Of a stretch of DNA of 64,000 nucleotides, positions 7,374-16,519 are shown in pieces; position 1 is the first letter of the stretch, and each line of letters opens with the position of its first letter. Below the pieces are notes generated by a model that was not told where the DNA came from, did no database searches, and saw only the letters and a list, made by a program, of their open reading frames with translations. The translations under genes were made by a program, and so were the position numbers. The DNA lies in contig CAXTVT010000006.1 in assembly GCA_964247745.1 (NCBI GenBank), positions 11,887 through 75,886 of the forward strand, read 5' to 3'. The stretch comes from RH-AL1 sp964247745. Lineage in GTDB: Bacteria > Pseudomonadota > Alphaproteobacteria > Rhizobiales > Beijerinckiaceae.

Positions 7374-9185
7374 GAGTTTCTTGGTCGCTTCAGCCATCCA
7401 GCGACGCACCTCCGGCGCGACCAGCGGGCCGATCTCCCTGCGTACTCTGGCGTGATAGCCGTCGAGCCAGGCCCGCTCGCCGGCATCGAGCAGCTTGAGG
7501 TCGATGAGCGCGTGGTCGATCGGCGCCAGGGTCAGCGTCTCGAAGCCGAGCATGGCGCGGTCGCCGCCCTCGATGTCGCGCGGTTCGACGACGACGAGAT
7601 TCTCGATGCGGATGCCGTAGGCGCCGGCCTTGTAGTAGCCGGGCTCGTCGGAGAGGATCATGCCCGGTTCCAGCGCCACGTGGCCGGTCTTGGCGAGCCG
7701 CTGCGGCCCTTCGTGGACCGAGAGGTAGACGCCGACGCCGTGGCCGGTGCCGTGATCGAAGTCGAGCCCGGCGGCCCAGAGATGCTGCCGCGCCAACGCA
7801 TCGAGCTGTGCGCCCGAGGTGCCTTTCGGGAAGACCGCACGCGAGATCGCGATCATGCCCTTGAGAACGCGGGTGGAGCGGTCGCGCATTTCGGCCGTCG
7901 GGCGACCCACCGCCAACGTGCGGGTGATGTCGGTGGTGCCGTCCTCGTATTGCGCGCCGGAATCGACGAGGTAGATGCCGCGCTCCAGCTTGCGGTTCGA
8001 TGCGGTGGAGACGCGGTAATGCGGGATCGCCGAGTTCGGGCCGGCCGCCGAGATCGTCGGGAACGACAGGTCCTTGAGCAGCCCGGTCTCGCGGCGGAAA
8101 TGCTCGAGCGCCTGCGCCGCCTCGATCTCGTCGAGCTTGCCCGGCCGGGCGTGCGTGGCGAACCAGTGCAGGAACGTCGTCACGGCGGCGCCGTCGCGGC
8201 GATGCGCCTCGCGGGTGCCGGCGAGTTCGGCGGCGTTCTTGCGCGCCTTCATCAGCGCGATCGGATCGGTGCCGACGATCGCCGTGCCGCCGGCCTCCTC
8301 CAGGCCCTGCACCAGTCGCGCCGGCACGGTGGCAGCGTCGAACAGCACGCTCTTGCCGGTCTTGCCGAGCGCCACCAACACGGTCTCGACCGAGGCCGTC
8401 GTGGCCACGGTGGCGAGTTTGGCGAGCGCGGCGGCATCGCGGTCGGAAAGCTTGCCTTCTTCGACGAACAGGGTCGGATGGCCGATCTCCGGCACCAGCG
8501 CGAAGCCGAGCGGCAGCGGCGTGTGACCGACATCGGCGCCCCGAATGTTGAACAGCCATGCCATCGCATGCGGATCGGAGACGAGCAGCGCATCCGCCTT
8601 GCCGATCGCCAGCGACACCCGCGCGATCTTCTTCGCCGCCGGCTCCCCGGCGAGCTTGGGCTTGCGAAGGCTGATCGCGCCGCGTGGCGGTGCGGGCCGA
8701 TCCTGCCAGATGGCGTCGATCGGGTTGGAGCCCACGGCCACCAGCGTGGCGCCGGCCTCCTCGGCCGCTTTTTTCAATCGGCGCACCTGGTCCGGCGTCG
8801 CGAGCCAGGGATCGTAGCCGAGCTTGTCGCCCTCGCGCAGGCGTTCTCCCAGCCACGACTCGGGCTTTGTCTCGGCGATCGCGACAGGCGTGATCACGGT
8901 CGTGTCGACCTGATCGCGCACGGCGATCGTGTAGCGCCCGTCCACGAAGATCGCAGCGGCGTCGGCCATGATGACGGCCAGCCCGGCCGACCCGGAGAAG
9001 CCGGTGAGCCAGGCCAGCCGCTCCTCGCTGGGCGGGACGTACTCGCCCTGGTGCCGGTCGGAGCGCGGCACGACGAAGCCGTCGAGTTCCTGACGTTTTA
9101 GTTGCGCGCGCAGGGCGCCCACGCGTGCCGCACCCTGCGTGCGATCGGCGGTTTCGTCGAAGGTTTGGTGATGGCTGTCGAACAT
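7371..9185 (-). CDS. Xaa-Pro aminopeptidase (M24B family)
   Basis: Cytoplasmic metallopeptidase of 604 aa removing N-terminal residues preceding proline. It has the long three-domain architecture (two creatinase-like N-terminal domains plus the pita-bread domain) shared with eukaryotic XPNPEP1. The five metal ligands are visible: Asp in VDSGAQ, Asp in TTDITRT, His in GTGHGVG, Glu in DEPGYY and Glu in RIENLVVVE. ATG at 9183-9185 is chosen because homology starts there (TGAARVGALRAQLKR); the 41 upstream residues in frame are low-complexity. It is followed by a perfect hairpin. No operon partner is close. Confidence 0.93.
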   Translation of the reverse strand: MFDSHHQTFDETADRTQGAARVGALRAQLKRQELDGFVVPRSDRHQGEYVPPSEERLAWLTGFSGSAGLAVIMADAAAIFVDGRYTIAVRDQVDTTVITPVAIAETKPESWLGERLREGDKLGYDPWLATPDQVRRLKKAAEEAGATLVAVGSNPIDAIWQDRPAPPRGAISLRKPKLAGEPAAKKIARVSLAIGKADALLVSDPHAMAWLFNIRGADVGHTPLPLGFALVPEIGHPTLFVEEGKLSDRDAAALAKLATVATTASVETVLVALGKTGKSVLFDAATVPARLVQGLEEAGGTAIVGTDPIALMKARKNAAELAGTREAHRRDGAAVTTFLHWFATHARPGKLDEIEAAQALEHFRRETGLLKDLSFPTISAAGPNSAIPHYRVSTASNRKLERGIYLVDSGAQYEDGTTDITRTLAVGRPTAEMRDRSTRVLKGMIAISRAVFPKGTSGAQLDALARQHLWAAGLDFDHGTGHGVGVYLSVHEGPQRLAKTGHVALEPGMILSDEPGYYKAGAYGIRIENLVVVEPRDIEGGDRAMLGFETLTLAPIDHALIDLKLLDAGERAWLDGYHARVRREIGPLVAPEVRRWMAEATKKL

Positions 9186-9403
9186 TGGTCGAGGATAGAG
9201 CGAGACGGACACGGCGGCGAGCGCCATGTCGTTCGCCGATGTCCTATCGTCACCCGCGTCGTGCGATCGTCGAGCATGACGGCGCATTTCGGGGCTCGGC
9301 AGGCGCATTGGCGATCCGAGACAAGCGCGTCGAGGCGAAATCCTTTGCCGCGCGGGGCGCTCGTGCGAGCTTCCGGAGGGGGTGGCTGTCCGATCGGGTC
9401 CGC

Positions 9404-10522
9404 CTACACCCGCATCGGCATCAGCACGTAGAGCGCCGACGCGCCGTCGCGGTCCTGCACCAGCGTCGGCGAGCCGGGATCGGCCATCTTGAACAGGGCC
9501 GTGTCGGATTCGATCTGGGCGGTGATGTCGAGCAGGTAGCGGGCGTTGAACCCGATATCGATCGGCGCCGCATCGTAGTCCACCTCGAGTTCCTCTACGG
9601 CGGACCCGCTGTCCGGATTGGTGACCGACAGCGTCAGCTTGCCGTCGGCGACCGCCAGCTTCACCGCGCGGCCGCGCTCCGAGGAGATGGTGGAGACGCG
9701 GTCGACCGCTTCCTGAAAAGGCTTGCGGTCGACGATCAGGCGCTTGTCGTTGCCGTTGGGAATGACGCGCAGGTAATCGGGGAAGGTCCCGTCGATCAGC
9801 TTGGACGTGAGCACCACGTCGCCAAAGGTGAAACGGATCTTGGCGGTCGAGACCTCGACCTTGATCTCCTCGGCGCCGGCCTCGGCCAGACGCTGCACCT
9901 CGGCCACCGTCTTGCGCGGCACGATGATGCCCGGCATGCCGGCGGACCCGTCGGGCGCCGCCACCTCGACGCGGGCGAGGCGATGGCCGTCGGTGGCGAC
10001 GGCGCGCAGCAGCGTGCTGCCCTCGACGTCGACCGTGTGCATGTAGATGCCGTTGAGGTAGTACCGCGTCTCCTCGTTGGAGATCGCGAACTGCGTCTTG
10101 TCGATGAGTTTCTTCAGCTCCGCCGCGGCGATCGTGAAGCTGTGGGTCATCTCGCCGGCGGCGAGGTCGGGAAAGTCGGTTTCGGGCAGCGCCTGCAGGT
10201 TGAAGCGCGAGCGTCCGGAGCGCAGGACGAACTGCGCGCTGTCGCCGGCATTCTCCAGGCTCACCTGCGCCCCGTCGGGAAACTTGCGCACGATGTCGTG
10301 CAGGATGTGCGCGGGCAGGGTGGTCGCGCCCTTCTGCCCGACGTCGGCGGAGACGATCTCCGTCACCTCGAGGTCGAGGTCGGTCGCCTTGAGGGTCAGC
10401 GACTGTCCGTCGGCGCGCAGCAGCACGTTGGAGAGGATCGGGATGGTGTTGCGCCGCTCGACGACCCGATGCACGTGGCCGAGCGACTTGAGCAGCGTGG
10501 CCCGTTCCAGAGTGACTTTCAT
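9404..10522 (-). CDS. dnaN: DNA polymerase III subunit beta (sliding clamp)
   Basis: The beta clamp encircles DNA and tethers polymerase III and other replication and repair proteins. The product is 372 aa, the usual length, with three repeated clamp domains. Landmarks are MKVTLERATLLKSL at the start, TDLDLEV near 47, ATDGHRLA near 175 and the C-terminal YVLMPMRV. The start ATG at 10520-10522 matches the conserved N-terminus; an extension to 10705 is not supported. dnaA and recF are not adjacent in this window. The divergent phosphatase gene starts about 90 bp away. Confidence 0.97.
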   Translation of the reverse strand: MKVTLERATLLKSLGHVHRVVERRNTIPILSNVLLRADGQSLTLKATDLDLEVTEIVSADVGQKGATTLPAHILHDIVRKFPDGAQVSLENAGDSAQFVLRSGRSRFNLQALPETDFPDLAAGEMTHSFTIAAAELKKLIDKTQFAISNEETRYYLNGIYMHTVDVEGSTLLRAVATDGHRLARVEVAAPDGSAGMPGIIVPRKTVAEVQRLAEAGAEEIKVEVSTAKIRFTFGDVVLTSKLIDGTFPDYLRVIPNGNDKRLIVDRKPFQEAVDRVSTISSERGRAVKLAVADGKLTLSVTNPDSGSAVEELEVDYDAAPIDIGFNARYLLDITAQIESDTALFKMADPGSPTLVQDRDGASALYVLMPMRV

Positions 10523-10615
10523 GACGCGCGTTCCACCACCTTCGGCCCGAGCGACCCCGTCGGGGGCGCGGAATGTGGCTTGGCTTCGCCGCCAGCGCAA
10601 GCGGCGGCCCGCTGC

Positions 10616-11413
10616 TTGATCGTCGAGACGCGTTTCACTCTTTCGCAGGCCGCGGCGCCTGGCGAGGAGGTTCTCGCCATCGGCGACATCCATGGCGAGG
10701 CGCATCTCCTCGACGCGCTCCTCGTGCGGGCCGCCACGCTACCGCGCCCGGGGCGCCGCGTGATGCTCTTCACCGGCGACCTGATCGACCGCGGGCCGGC
10801 GAGCCTCCGCGTGCTGGATCTAGCGGCCGAGGCCGGCAACCGAGTCGACGCGGCCGAGACGATCGCGCTGATGGGCAATCACGAGCAGATGCTGCTGTGC
10901 GCGCTGGCGGGTGCGCCGCACCGTCGCCTGTCGGCCTATGCCCTGTGGATCGACAACGGCGGCGACGCCGTGCTTGCCGAAGCATTCGGGCCGGATTGGG
11001 AGCGCTTTCATACGCCCGAGCGACTGCATCTGGTTCTGAACGAGCGCTTCGCCTTCGTGCGGGGGATGCGCTCGCACTGGCGCAGCGGCGACCTGATCTT
11101 CGTCCACGCCGGTCTCTCTCCGACGATCTCGCGCGACGACTTTCTTGCCGCGCCGTGGGACGTCGAGTTTCGTACCCTTCGCGAGGCGGACCATTGGGCC
11201 TGGATCCGCGAGCCCTTCCTTCGTGCGCCGTCGCACGGCGGCCTCTTCGTCGTGCATGGTCACACGCCGCACGACAACGCCGGCCGATACGGCTCGGCGA
11301 TCGTGGCGCGGGATCGGCTCAACCTCGACCTCGGCTCGGGCCGCACCGGCATGGCGCGAATGGCCCGCTTCGTCGGTCGCGAGGTGACGGTGTACGATGC
11401 GATCGACGAGTGA
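10616..11413 (+). CDS. PPP-type serine/threonine phosphatase-like metallophosphoesterase
   Basis: Calcineurin-like phosphoesterase of about 265 aa with the full PPP signature: GDIHG near residue 23, GDLIDRG near 55, GNHEQM near 87, then HAGLSP and HGHTPH for the distal histidines. The family includes PrpA/ApaH-like enzymes that dephosphorylate proteins or dinucleoside polyphosphates. The start is uncertain because there is no ATG before the first motif; TTG 10616 is chosen, with TTG 10580 as an alternative. It is divergent from dnaN and lacks a clear operon partner. Confidence 0.85.
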   Translation: MIVETRFTLSQAAAPGEEVLAIGDIHGEAHLLDALLVRAATLPRPGRRVMLFTGDLIDRGPASLRVLDLAAEAGNRVDAAETIALMGNHEQMLLCALAGAPHRRLSAYALWIDNGGDAVLAEAFGPDWERFHTPERLHLVLNERFAFVRGMRSHWRSGDLIFVHAGLSPTISRDDFLAAPWDVEFRTLREADHWAWIREPFLRAPSHGGLFVVHGHTPHDNAGRYGSAIVARDRLNLDLGSGRTGMARMARFVGREVTVYDAIDE

Positions 11414-11576
11414 AAGTCCTCGAGCGTTCCGGTTTACCGAAGGCTGGTCGAAGTCCGGCTCGGGCGACGCCATGATCAGCGCCACCACGCTTGTGCATGA
11501 TCGCGTTCGGGCGACCCTCGAAATCAAAAGACACCGTTGACTTCGGCACGCGCTTTCACGATCCCTTCGCCCCACA

Positions 11577-11759
11577 ATGAAAGCGATCCTCCTCATCATT
11601 CCCTGCGTCCTGGCGCTCGCCGCGCCGCTCTACAACAGGGACGAGCCGCGCCTGTTCGGCTTCCCCTTCCTGTACTGGGCGGTGTTCGCGCTGGTGCCGC
11701 TCTCGGCCCTGTTCATCTACGCCGCGTTCCGGCTCGATCGCGCGAAGGGCAAGGCGTGA
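11577..11759 (+). CDS. DUF3311 small membrane protein, transporter partner
   Basis: A 60-residue protein with two predicted membrane helices (residues 3-17 and 29-50) and a basic tail RLDRAKGKA. It matches the DUF3311 pattern (LYNRDEPRLFGFPFLYW) of small subunits encoded next to sodium:solute symporters. The stop overlaps the GTG start of the SSS gene (GTGA), arguing for stoichiometric coupled translation. A TTGACT hexamer at 11537-11542 may be part of the promoter but lacks a convincing -10. Confidence 0.85.
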   Translation: MKAILLIIPCVLALAAPLYNRDEPRLFGFPFLYWAVFALVPLSALFIYAAFRLDRAKGKA

Positions 11760-13315
11760 ATCCCGCCGACGTCACGCCGAACTGGCCGGCGACGATCGTC
11801 TTCGTCGTCATCTTCGCTTTCGTCACCGCGATCGGCTTCCTCGCCGGGCGCTGGCGCCGCGGCGACCTCTCCGATCTGCACGAATGGGGCCTCGGAGGTC
11901 GCCGCTTCGGCCCCTGGGTGTCGTGGTTCCTGATCGGCGGCGATCTCTACACCGCCTACACCGTCATCGCCGTGCCGGCGCTGGTCTACGCCAGCGGGGC
12001 CTTCGGCCTGTTCGCCGTGCCCTACACGATCCTGATCTACCCGTTGCTGTACATCACCTTCCCCAAGCTGTGGGCGGTGACGCACAAGCGTGGCTACGTC
12101 ACCGGCGCCGACTTCGTCGCGGGTCGCTACGGCGACCGATGGCTCGGCCTCGCGATCGCCGTGACCGGCATCATAGCCACGATGCCCTACATCGCGCTGC
12201 AGCTCGTCGGCATGGAGAAGGCGATCCAGGCGCTGGGCTTCCCTTCGAGCCACCTGCCGCTCACGATCGCCTTCGCGATCCTCGCCATCTACACCTATTC
12301 GTCCGGGCTTCGCGCGCCGGCCATGATCGCCTTCGTCAAGGACATCATGATCTACATCTTCGTCATCGCCGCCGTCATCATCGTGCCGATCAAGCTCGGC
12401 GGTTACGGCGTCGTCTTCGATCGGGCCTCGGCATTGCTCGCCGCCAAGAGCGCCGTGACCCACAAGCCGGCCGGCATCCTGCTCGCGCCTTCGCAGATCG
12501 TGCCGTTCATGACGCTGGCCGCCGGCTCGGCGCTGGCGCTCTTCATGTATCCGAGCTCGATGACCGCGATCCTTTCGGCCTCGTCGCCGGGCGCGATCCG
12601 CCGCAACGCCTTCATGCTGCCGGCCTATTCGCTGGTGCTCGGGCTGATCGCGATCATGGGCTTCATGGCCCTGGCCGCCGGCATCATCGTGAAGAACCCG
12701 CAGGATTCGGTGCCGCAGCTGTTCCTCAAGATGTTCCCGGGGTGGTTCGCCGGCTTCGCCTTCGCCGGCATCGCGGTCGGGGCACTTGTGCCCGCAGCCG
12801 TGATGAGCATCGGGGCGGCGAACACCTTCACACGGAACGTGTGGAAGCCTTTCGTCAATCCGGCGATCGAGCCCGCCAAGGAAGCGTCGCTCGCCAAGTT
12901 CGTCAGCCTCGTCGTCAAGATCGGCGCGCTGCTGGTGATCCTTCTGGTGCCCACGACCTTCGCGATCGACCTGCAGCTGCTCGGCGGCGTGTGGATGGTT
13001 CAGATCTTCCCGGCCTTGGTGTTCGGCCTCTTCACCCGCTGGTTCCGCGGGCCGGCACTGCTCGTCGGGCTCGTCACCGGCATCGTGGTGGGAACGTATC
13101 TGTCCTACGGCGCGACCGCCTGGGTCCCGACCCACGTCGTCTGGGGCACCATCGCCGCCTACAACGGCTTCACCGCACTCGTCCTCAACATCGTGGTCTC
13201 GGCCGCGCTGTCGCTGTTGCTGCCCAACACCGCGCCCGACGAGACCGAGCCGTCCGACTACGACGACCGTCCCATCGCCGTCGCCGTCGCCGACGTGCCG
13301 GCGATGGTGCATTAG
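11756..13315 (+). CDS. Sodium:solute symporter (SSS family, MctP-like)
   Basis: Inner-membrane symporter of 519 aa with about 13 hydrophobic helices. Family features include the N-terminal DLHEWGLGGRRFGPW segment and GGDLYTAYT near 60. Relatives paired with DUF3311, such as rhizobial MctP, take up short monocarboxylates (lactate, pyruvate, acetate), but the substrate cannot be read from sequence. GTG 11756 overlaps the DUF3311 stop. The cytoplasmic C-terminus is acidic and ends at 13315. Glucokinase follows after about 120 bp on the same strand and may or may not share the transcript. Confidence 0.9.
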   Translation: MNPADVTPNWPATIVFVVIFAFVTAIGFLAGRWRRGDLSDLHEWGLGGRRFGPWVSWFLIGGDLYTAYTVIAVPALVYASGAFGLFAVPYTILIYPLLYITFPKLWAVTHKRGYVTGADFVAGRYGDRWLGLAIAVTGIIATMPYIALQLVGMEKAIQALGFPSSHLPLTIAFAILAIYTYSSGLRAPAMIAFVKDIMIYIFVIAAVIIVPIKLGGYGVVFDRASALLAAKSAVTHKPAGILLAPSQIVPFMTLAAGSALALFMYPSSMTAILSASSPGAIRRNAFMLPAYSLVLGLIAIMGFMALAAGIIVKNPQDSVPQLFLKMFPGWFAGFAFAGIAVGALVPAAVMSIGAANTFTRNVWKPFVNPAIEPAKEASLAKFVSLVVKIGALLVILLVPTTFAIDLQLLGGVWMVQIFPALVFGLFTRWFRGPALLVGLVTGIVVGTYLSYGATAWVPTHVVWGTIAAYNGFTALVLNIVVSAALSLLLPNTAPDETEPSDYDDRPIAVAVADVPAMVH

Positions 13316-13433
13316 GTCTCGGCGGCCTGAGGCTTGCCAAAGGGTTGGCCACAAGGCTGATCGTCCGCGGGTGGCGCGGAATGCCGCACCTCGGCTAAGG
13401 AGGCGCAGTGCCTTCGACCAGGAGCCGACATCC

Positions 13434-14432
13434 GTGCATTTCCCGTTTCCCGTCCTGGTCGGCGACATCGGTGGCACCAACGCCCGCTTCGCTCTCGTCG
13501 CCGAAGCCGGTGCCGATCCTTCGACCCCGCAGCACCTCGTCACCCGCGACTTCCCGAGCCTCGAGGCGGCGATCGCGGACACGGTCCAGCGCCTGCCGTC
13601 GCGCCCCCGCTCTGTGATCGCCTGCGCCGCCGGCCCGGTCGAAGGGCGTACGGTGCACATGACCAACGCGCGCTGGTCCATCGACGGCGCCGAGGTCGCC
13701 CGCGCAGCCGACCTCGAGCAAGGACTGATCCTCAACGATTTCGAGGCCCAGGCGCTGGCCCTGCCGACGGTCCGCGCCGACTGGGTGCGCCAGATCGGCG
13801 ACGTCCACAATACGCTTGGCGGCGCGCAGGTCGTGCTCGGTCCCGGCACCGGGCTGGGCGCCTCCGCCCTGATCGAGGTCGGAGGACGACATTTCGCGCT
13901 GGCGAGCGAGGCGGGGCACGTCGACTTCGGGCCGGTCGGTGCGGAGGAGGGCGCGATCTGGCCGCATATTCCGATGGCGCCGAACGGGCGCATCTCGGCG
14001 GAGACCGTGTTCTCCGGGCCCGGTCTGCTCCGCTTGCACAAGGCGCGTACCACCGCACGCGGACTGGTGGCCCCGAGCTATGACGTGAAGGTGCTCGTCG
14101 ATCGCGCCATGGCCGACCACGCCGGGGAGGACGCCGCCACGGTGCGGCTGTTCTGGCGCCTCGCCGCACGCTTCGCCGGCGACATGACGATGGCCTTCAT
14201 GGCGACGGGCGGGGTCACCTTCTCAGGCGGCGTGCTGCCGCGCCTGATCGACCTTCTCGATCCCGCCGACTTCCGCGCCCGTTTCGAGGACAAGTCGCCT
14301 TTCGGCGAGATGCTGCGCAAGATCCCGACCCGCATCATCACCACCGGCGACGCCGTGCTGGCCGGCCTAGGCGCGCTGGCGGCGGAGCCTGACTGTTATG
14401 CCGTGGATTGGAAACGCCGGGCCTGGGTGTAG
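13434..14432 (+). CDS. glk: Glucokinase
   Basis: ATP-dependent glucose phosphorylation at the entry to Entner-Doudoroff or glycolytic metabolism. The 332-aa product shows DIGGTNARF at 11-19, the glucose-binding NDFEAQAL at 101-108 containing the catalytic Asp102, GPGTGLG at 136-142 and EAGHVDF at 159-165. The start is taken as GTG 13434, giving the canonical FPVLVGDIGG N-terminus. A strong AAGGAGG at 13397-13403 instead fits GTG 13408 in another frame. An in-frame ATG at 13371 is also possible, so the true start and leader are uncertain. The enzyme assignment is firm. Confidence 0.92.
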   Translation: MHFPFPVLVGDIGGTNARFALVAEAGADPSTPQHLVTRDFPSLEAAIADTVQRLPSRPRSVIACAAGPVEGRTVHMTNARWSIDGAEVARAADLEQGLILNDFEAQALALPTVRADWVRQIGDVHNTLGGAQVVLGPGTGLGASALIEVGGRHFALASEAGHVDFGPVGAEEGAIWPHIPMAPNGRISAETVFSGPGLLRLHKARTTARGLVAPSYDVKVLVDRAMADHAGEDAATVRLFWRLAARFAGDMTMAFMATGGVTFSGGVLPRLIDLLDPADFRARFEDKSPFGEMLRKIPTRIITTGDAVLAGLGALAAEPDCYAVDWKRRAWV

Positions 14433-14464
14433 GCGGCCTCCGGCGATCCGTGAAAGGCTGTCGG

Positions 14465-15130
14465 CTACCGCTCGTCGATCCGCGGCAGGGTCCAGCCCTC
14501 GGCCTGCGCCGCCGTCGCCCAGTCTCGCCACGCCGGCAGCGCGCGCATCGCCTCCATGTAGGCCCGGGAGATCTCGTCGACGGGGATGGCGTAGGCCGCA
14601 AAGCGGTTGACCACGGGCGCGAACATGGCGTCGGCGGCGCAGAAGGCGCCGAACAGGAAGGCGCCACCCTGGCCGAAGCGGGCGCGGGCGTCGGCCCATG
14701 CGGCCTCGATGCGGGCGCAGTCGGCGCCCACCGCAGCCTGCGCCTCGCGATCCAGGGTCGCCGGGCGGCCGTCGCGGCGCATGTTCATCGGCAGGTTGCG
14801 ACGCAGTGCCGAAAAGCCGGAATGCATCTCGCACGACAGCGAGCGCGCGAGCGCGCGTGCCGCAGGGTCGCGCGGCCAGATCGCGAGATCGGGATACGTC
14901 TCGGCGAGATGCTCGACGATCGCGAGCGAGTCCCACACCACGAGCGCGCCGTCCTCGAGAACCGGCACCTTGCCGGCTGGATTGTGGCGCAGGATCTCGG
15001 CATGGCTCGTGGGCCTGTCGAGCGGGATGACGATCTCGTCGAAGGGGATCGCGAAATGGCGCATCAGCAGCCACGGGCGCATCGACCAGGACGAGTAGGT
15101 CTTGTTGGCGATGACGAGGCGACGCGCCAT
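14465..15130 (-). CDS. Glutathione S-transferase family protein
   Basis: A 221-aa cytosolic GST with an N-terminal thioredoxin fold and a helical C-terminal domain. The catalytic Ser is likely in KTYSSWSMRPW (about 10-20), as in zeta/beta-like and maleylacetoacetate isomerase-related GSTs. The cis-Pro is in GKVPVLEDG, and WDSLAIVEHLAE contributes the gamma-Glu contact. The ATG overlaps the TGA of the upstream adenylating-enzyme-like gene (TGATG), so the two are translationally coupled. The electrophilic substrate is unknown. Confidence 0.88.
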   Translation of the reverse strand: MARRLVIANKTYSSWSMRPWLLMRHFAIPFDEIVIPLDRPTSHAEILRHNPAGKVPVLEDGALVVWDSLAIVEHLAETYPDLAIWPRDPAARALARSLSCEMHSGFSALRRNLPMNMRRDGRPATLDREAQAAVGADCARIEAAWADARARFGQGGAFLFGAFCAADAMFAPVVNRFAAYAIPVDEISRAYMEAMRALPAWRDWATAAQAEGWTLPRIDER

Positions 15131-16248
15131 CAGGCGCCGTCGCTCGCGTGCAGGCGATGCTCGGCGCGGGCGCGGTTGAGTCTGGCGCCGAGTCCGTCGG
15201 TGAGGCTGCCGTCGGCGACCCGGTTCGGCGGCCGGGCCTCGCCGTCGAGGCGACGTTGAGCCAACACGCTGTCCTCGCCGAAGGCGTAGAGATCGGCGAC
15301 GGCGCGTGCTGCCGGAAGCGGATCGGGTAGCCGGAAGACCTCGGCGGTGTCGAAGCGCGACACCAGGATCAGCGACGAGAGCTCGGCCGTGAAGGCCTCT
15401 TGCGCCAGCAAGGTGCCGAGCGCGACGGGCACCACGAGATGGGCGCCCGGCGCAGCGTCGAGGTGGGCGAGGAAGGTGCCGGCCGCGAATGGGCCGTGCA
15501 GCACCAGTTCGGAGGCGCCGACCAGCGCCGCGAACGGACCGGCCACCAAGCCGGCGCGGCTCGAAGGCGTCAACAACGACAGGATGCGCCGGGTCGGGTT
15601 GATGCGTGCCTGTTCGACGAGGGACAGTGCATCGGCGAACAGGGTCGCCTGCCGGTGCGATACCAGCCGCGGTGCCGAAGCCGGTCCGGAAAACGTCGCG
15701 ATCAGCGGCATCTCCAAGGGCGGATCGACGGCCGCGCCGTCGACGGGTTCGGGCATGGAATCGAGCGTTGCCGCCGACACGTCGAGCGCGCCGTCGACCG
15801 CCTCCGACCCGTGCGTCGCGATCAGGCGAACCGCGCCGGCGAGGGCTGCGGCGGAAAGATAGATCTCGCCGAGTGACTGACCATAGAACGCCGGGCCGAT
15901 CAGCGCCGCGGCTTCCGCCGCGCCGGCATGGGCGGCGAGCTCGATCGCGCTCAGGCCGGGATGCGCCAAAGCCGGCTCGAGCCCGGCTCTGACCGCAGCG
16001 GCGATGGACACGAGCGTCTGGACTTGCGCGCTGGCGACGATCAGCACTCGCTCGCCCCGTCGCAGCCCGGCGAGGCGGATCCGTTCGGCGAGCACGCGGG
16101 CCCGGCGCGCCAGCACGGCCGCCGTGACAGCGCCGCCGTCGTCGGCGAGGAGGACCGTGTCGGGGCTGGACCGCGCGGCGGTAGCGATCAGGGCATCGAG
16201 CCCGCTCATCGCGAAGGCGTCGTCCCCGGAAACCAGGTGCGCAGGCAT
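15130..16248 (-). CDS. Truncated AMP-binding (acyl-CoA synthetase-like) protein, probably non-adenylating
   Basis: A 372-residue protein resembling the N-terminal domain of acyl-CoA synthetases. The P-loop-equivalent reads FSGPASAPRLVSHRQ near residues 189-203, instead of TSGTTGxPKGV with a lysine. The downstream YGxTE and C-terminal lysine domains are absent. Full family members exceed 500 aa, so catalysis by the usual route is doubtful. Met at 16246-16248 (MPAHLVSGDD) is favoured as start; an in-frame GTG-type extension to 16404 exists. It is coupled to the GST gene. It may bind an acyl or aryl ligand as a scaffold, or be a degenerating enzyme. Confidence 0.6.
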   Translation of the reverse strand: MPAHLVSGDDAFAMSGLDALIATAARSSPDTVLLADDGGAVTAAVLARRARVLAERIRLAGLRRGERVLIVASAQVQTLVSIAAAVRAGLEPALAHPGLSAIELAAHAGAAEAAALIGPAFYGQSLGEIYLSAAALAGAVRLIATHGSEAVDGALDVSAATLDSMPEPVDGAAVDPPLEMPLIATFSGPASAPRLVSHRQATLFADALSLVEQARINPTRRILSLLTPSSRAGLVAGPFAALVGASELVLHGPFAAGTFLAHLDAAPGAHLVVPVALGTLLAQEAFTAELSSLILVSRFDTAEVFRLPDPLPAARAVADLYAFGEDSVLAQRRLDGEARPPNRVADGSLTDGLGARLNRARAEHRLHASDGA

Positions 16249-16519
16249 CACGGGTACGAGGCCCGGTCGAGAGCGATCGGTTCGACGAGAGAGTTCCGCG
16301 ACGGAGCCATCGTGCTCTCCTAGACCATCGAACGATGATTCGCATGCTCGCCCATCGTCGAGAGCGTTGCGCTTCCACCGAACATCGTCACCATAACGCC
16401 TCATTGCGAGGTAAAGAGCAGCGCCGCGCCGCCGGGCGCTGCACGGACGCAGCCGCCAACGGCCGCTCGCGGCTCCCTACGCCCTAGGCCGAGTGCAGAA
16501 CGATAAGGATTTCTCCCTG

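Noticed and set aside
11717..14053. 778-codon open frame on the minus strand across the symporter and glucokinase genes
   Set aside because: It is a high-GC shadow: low-complexity Arg/Asp/Gly/His composition, no motifs, fully antisense to two clearly recognised genes.
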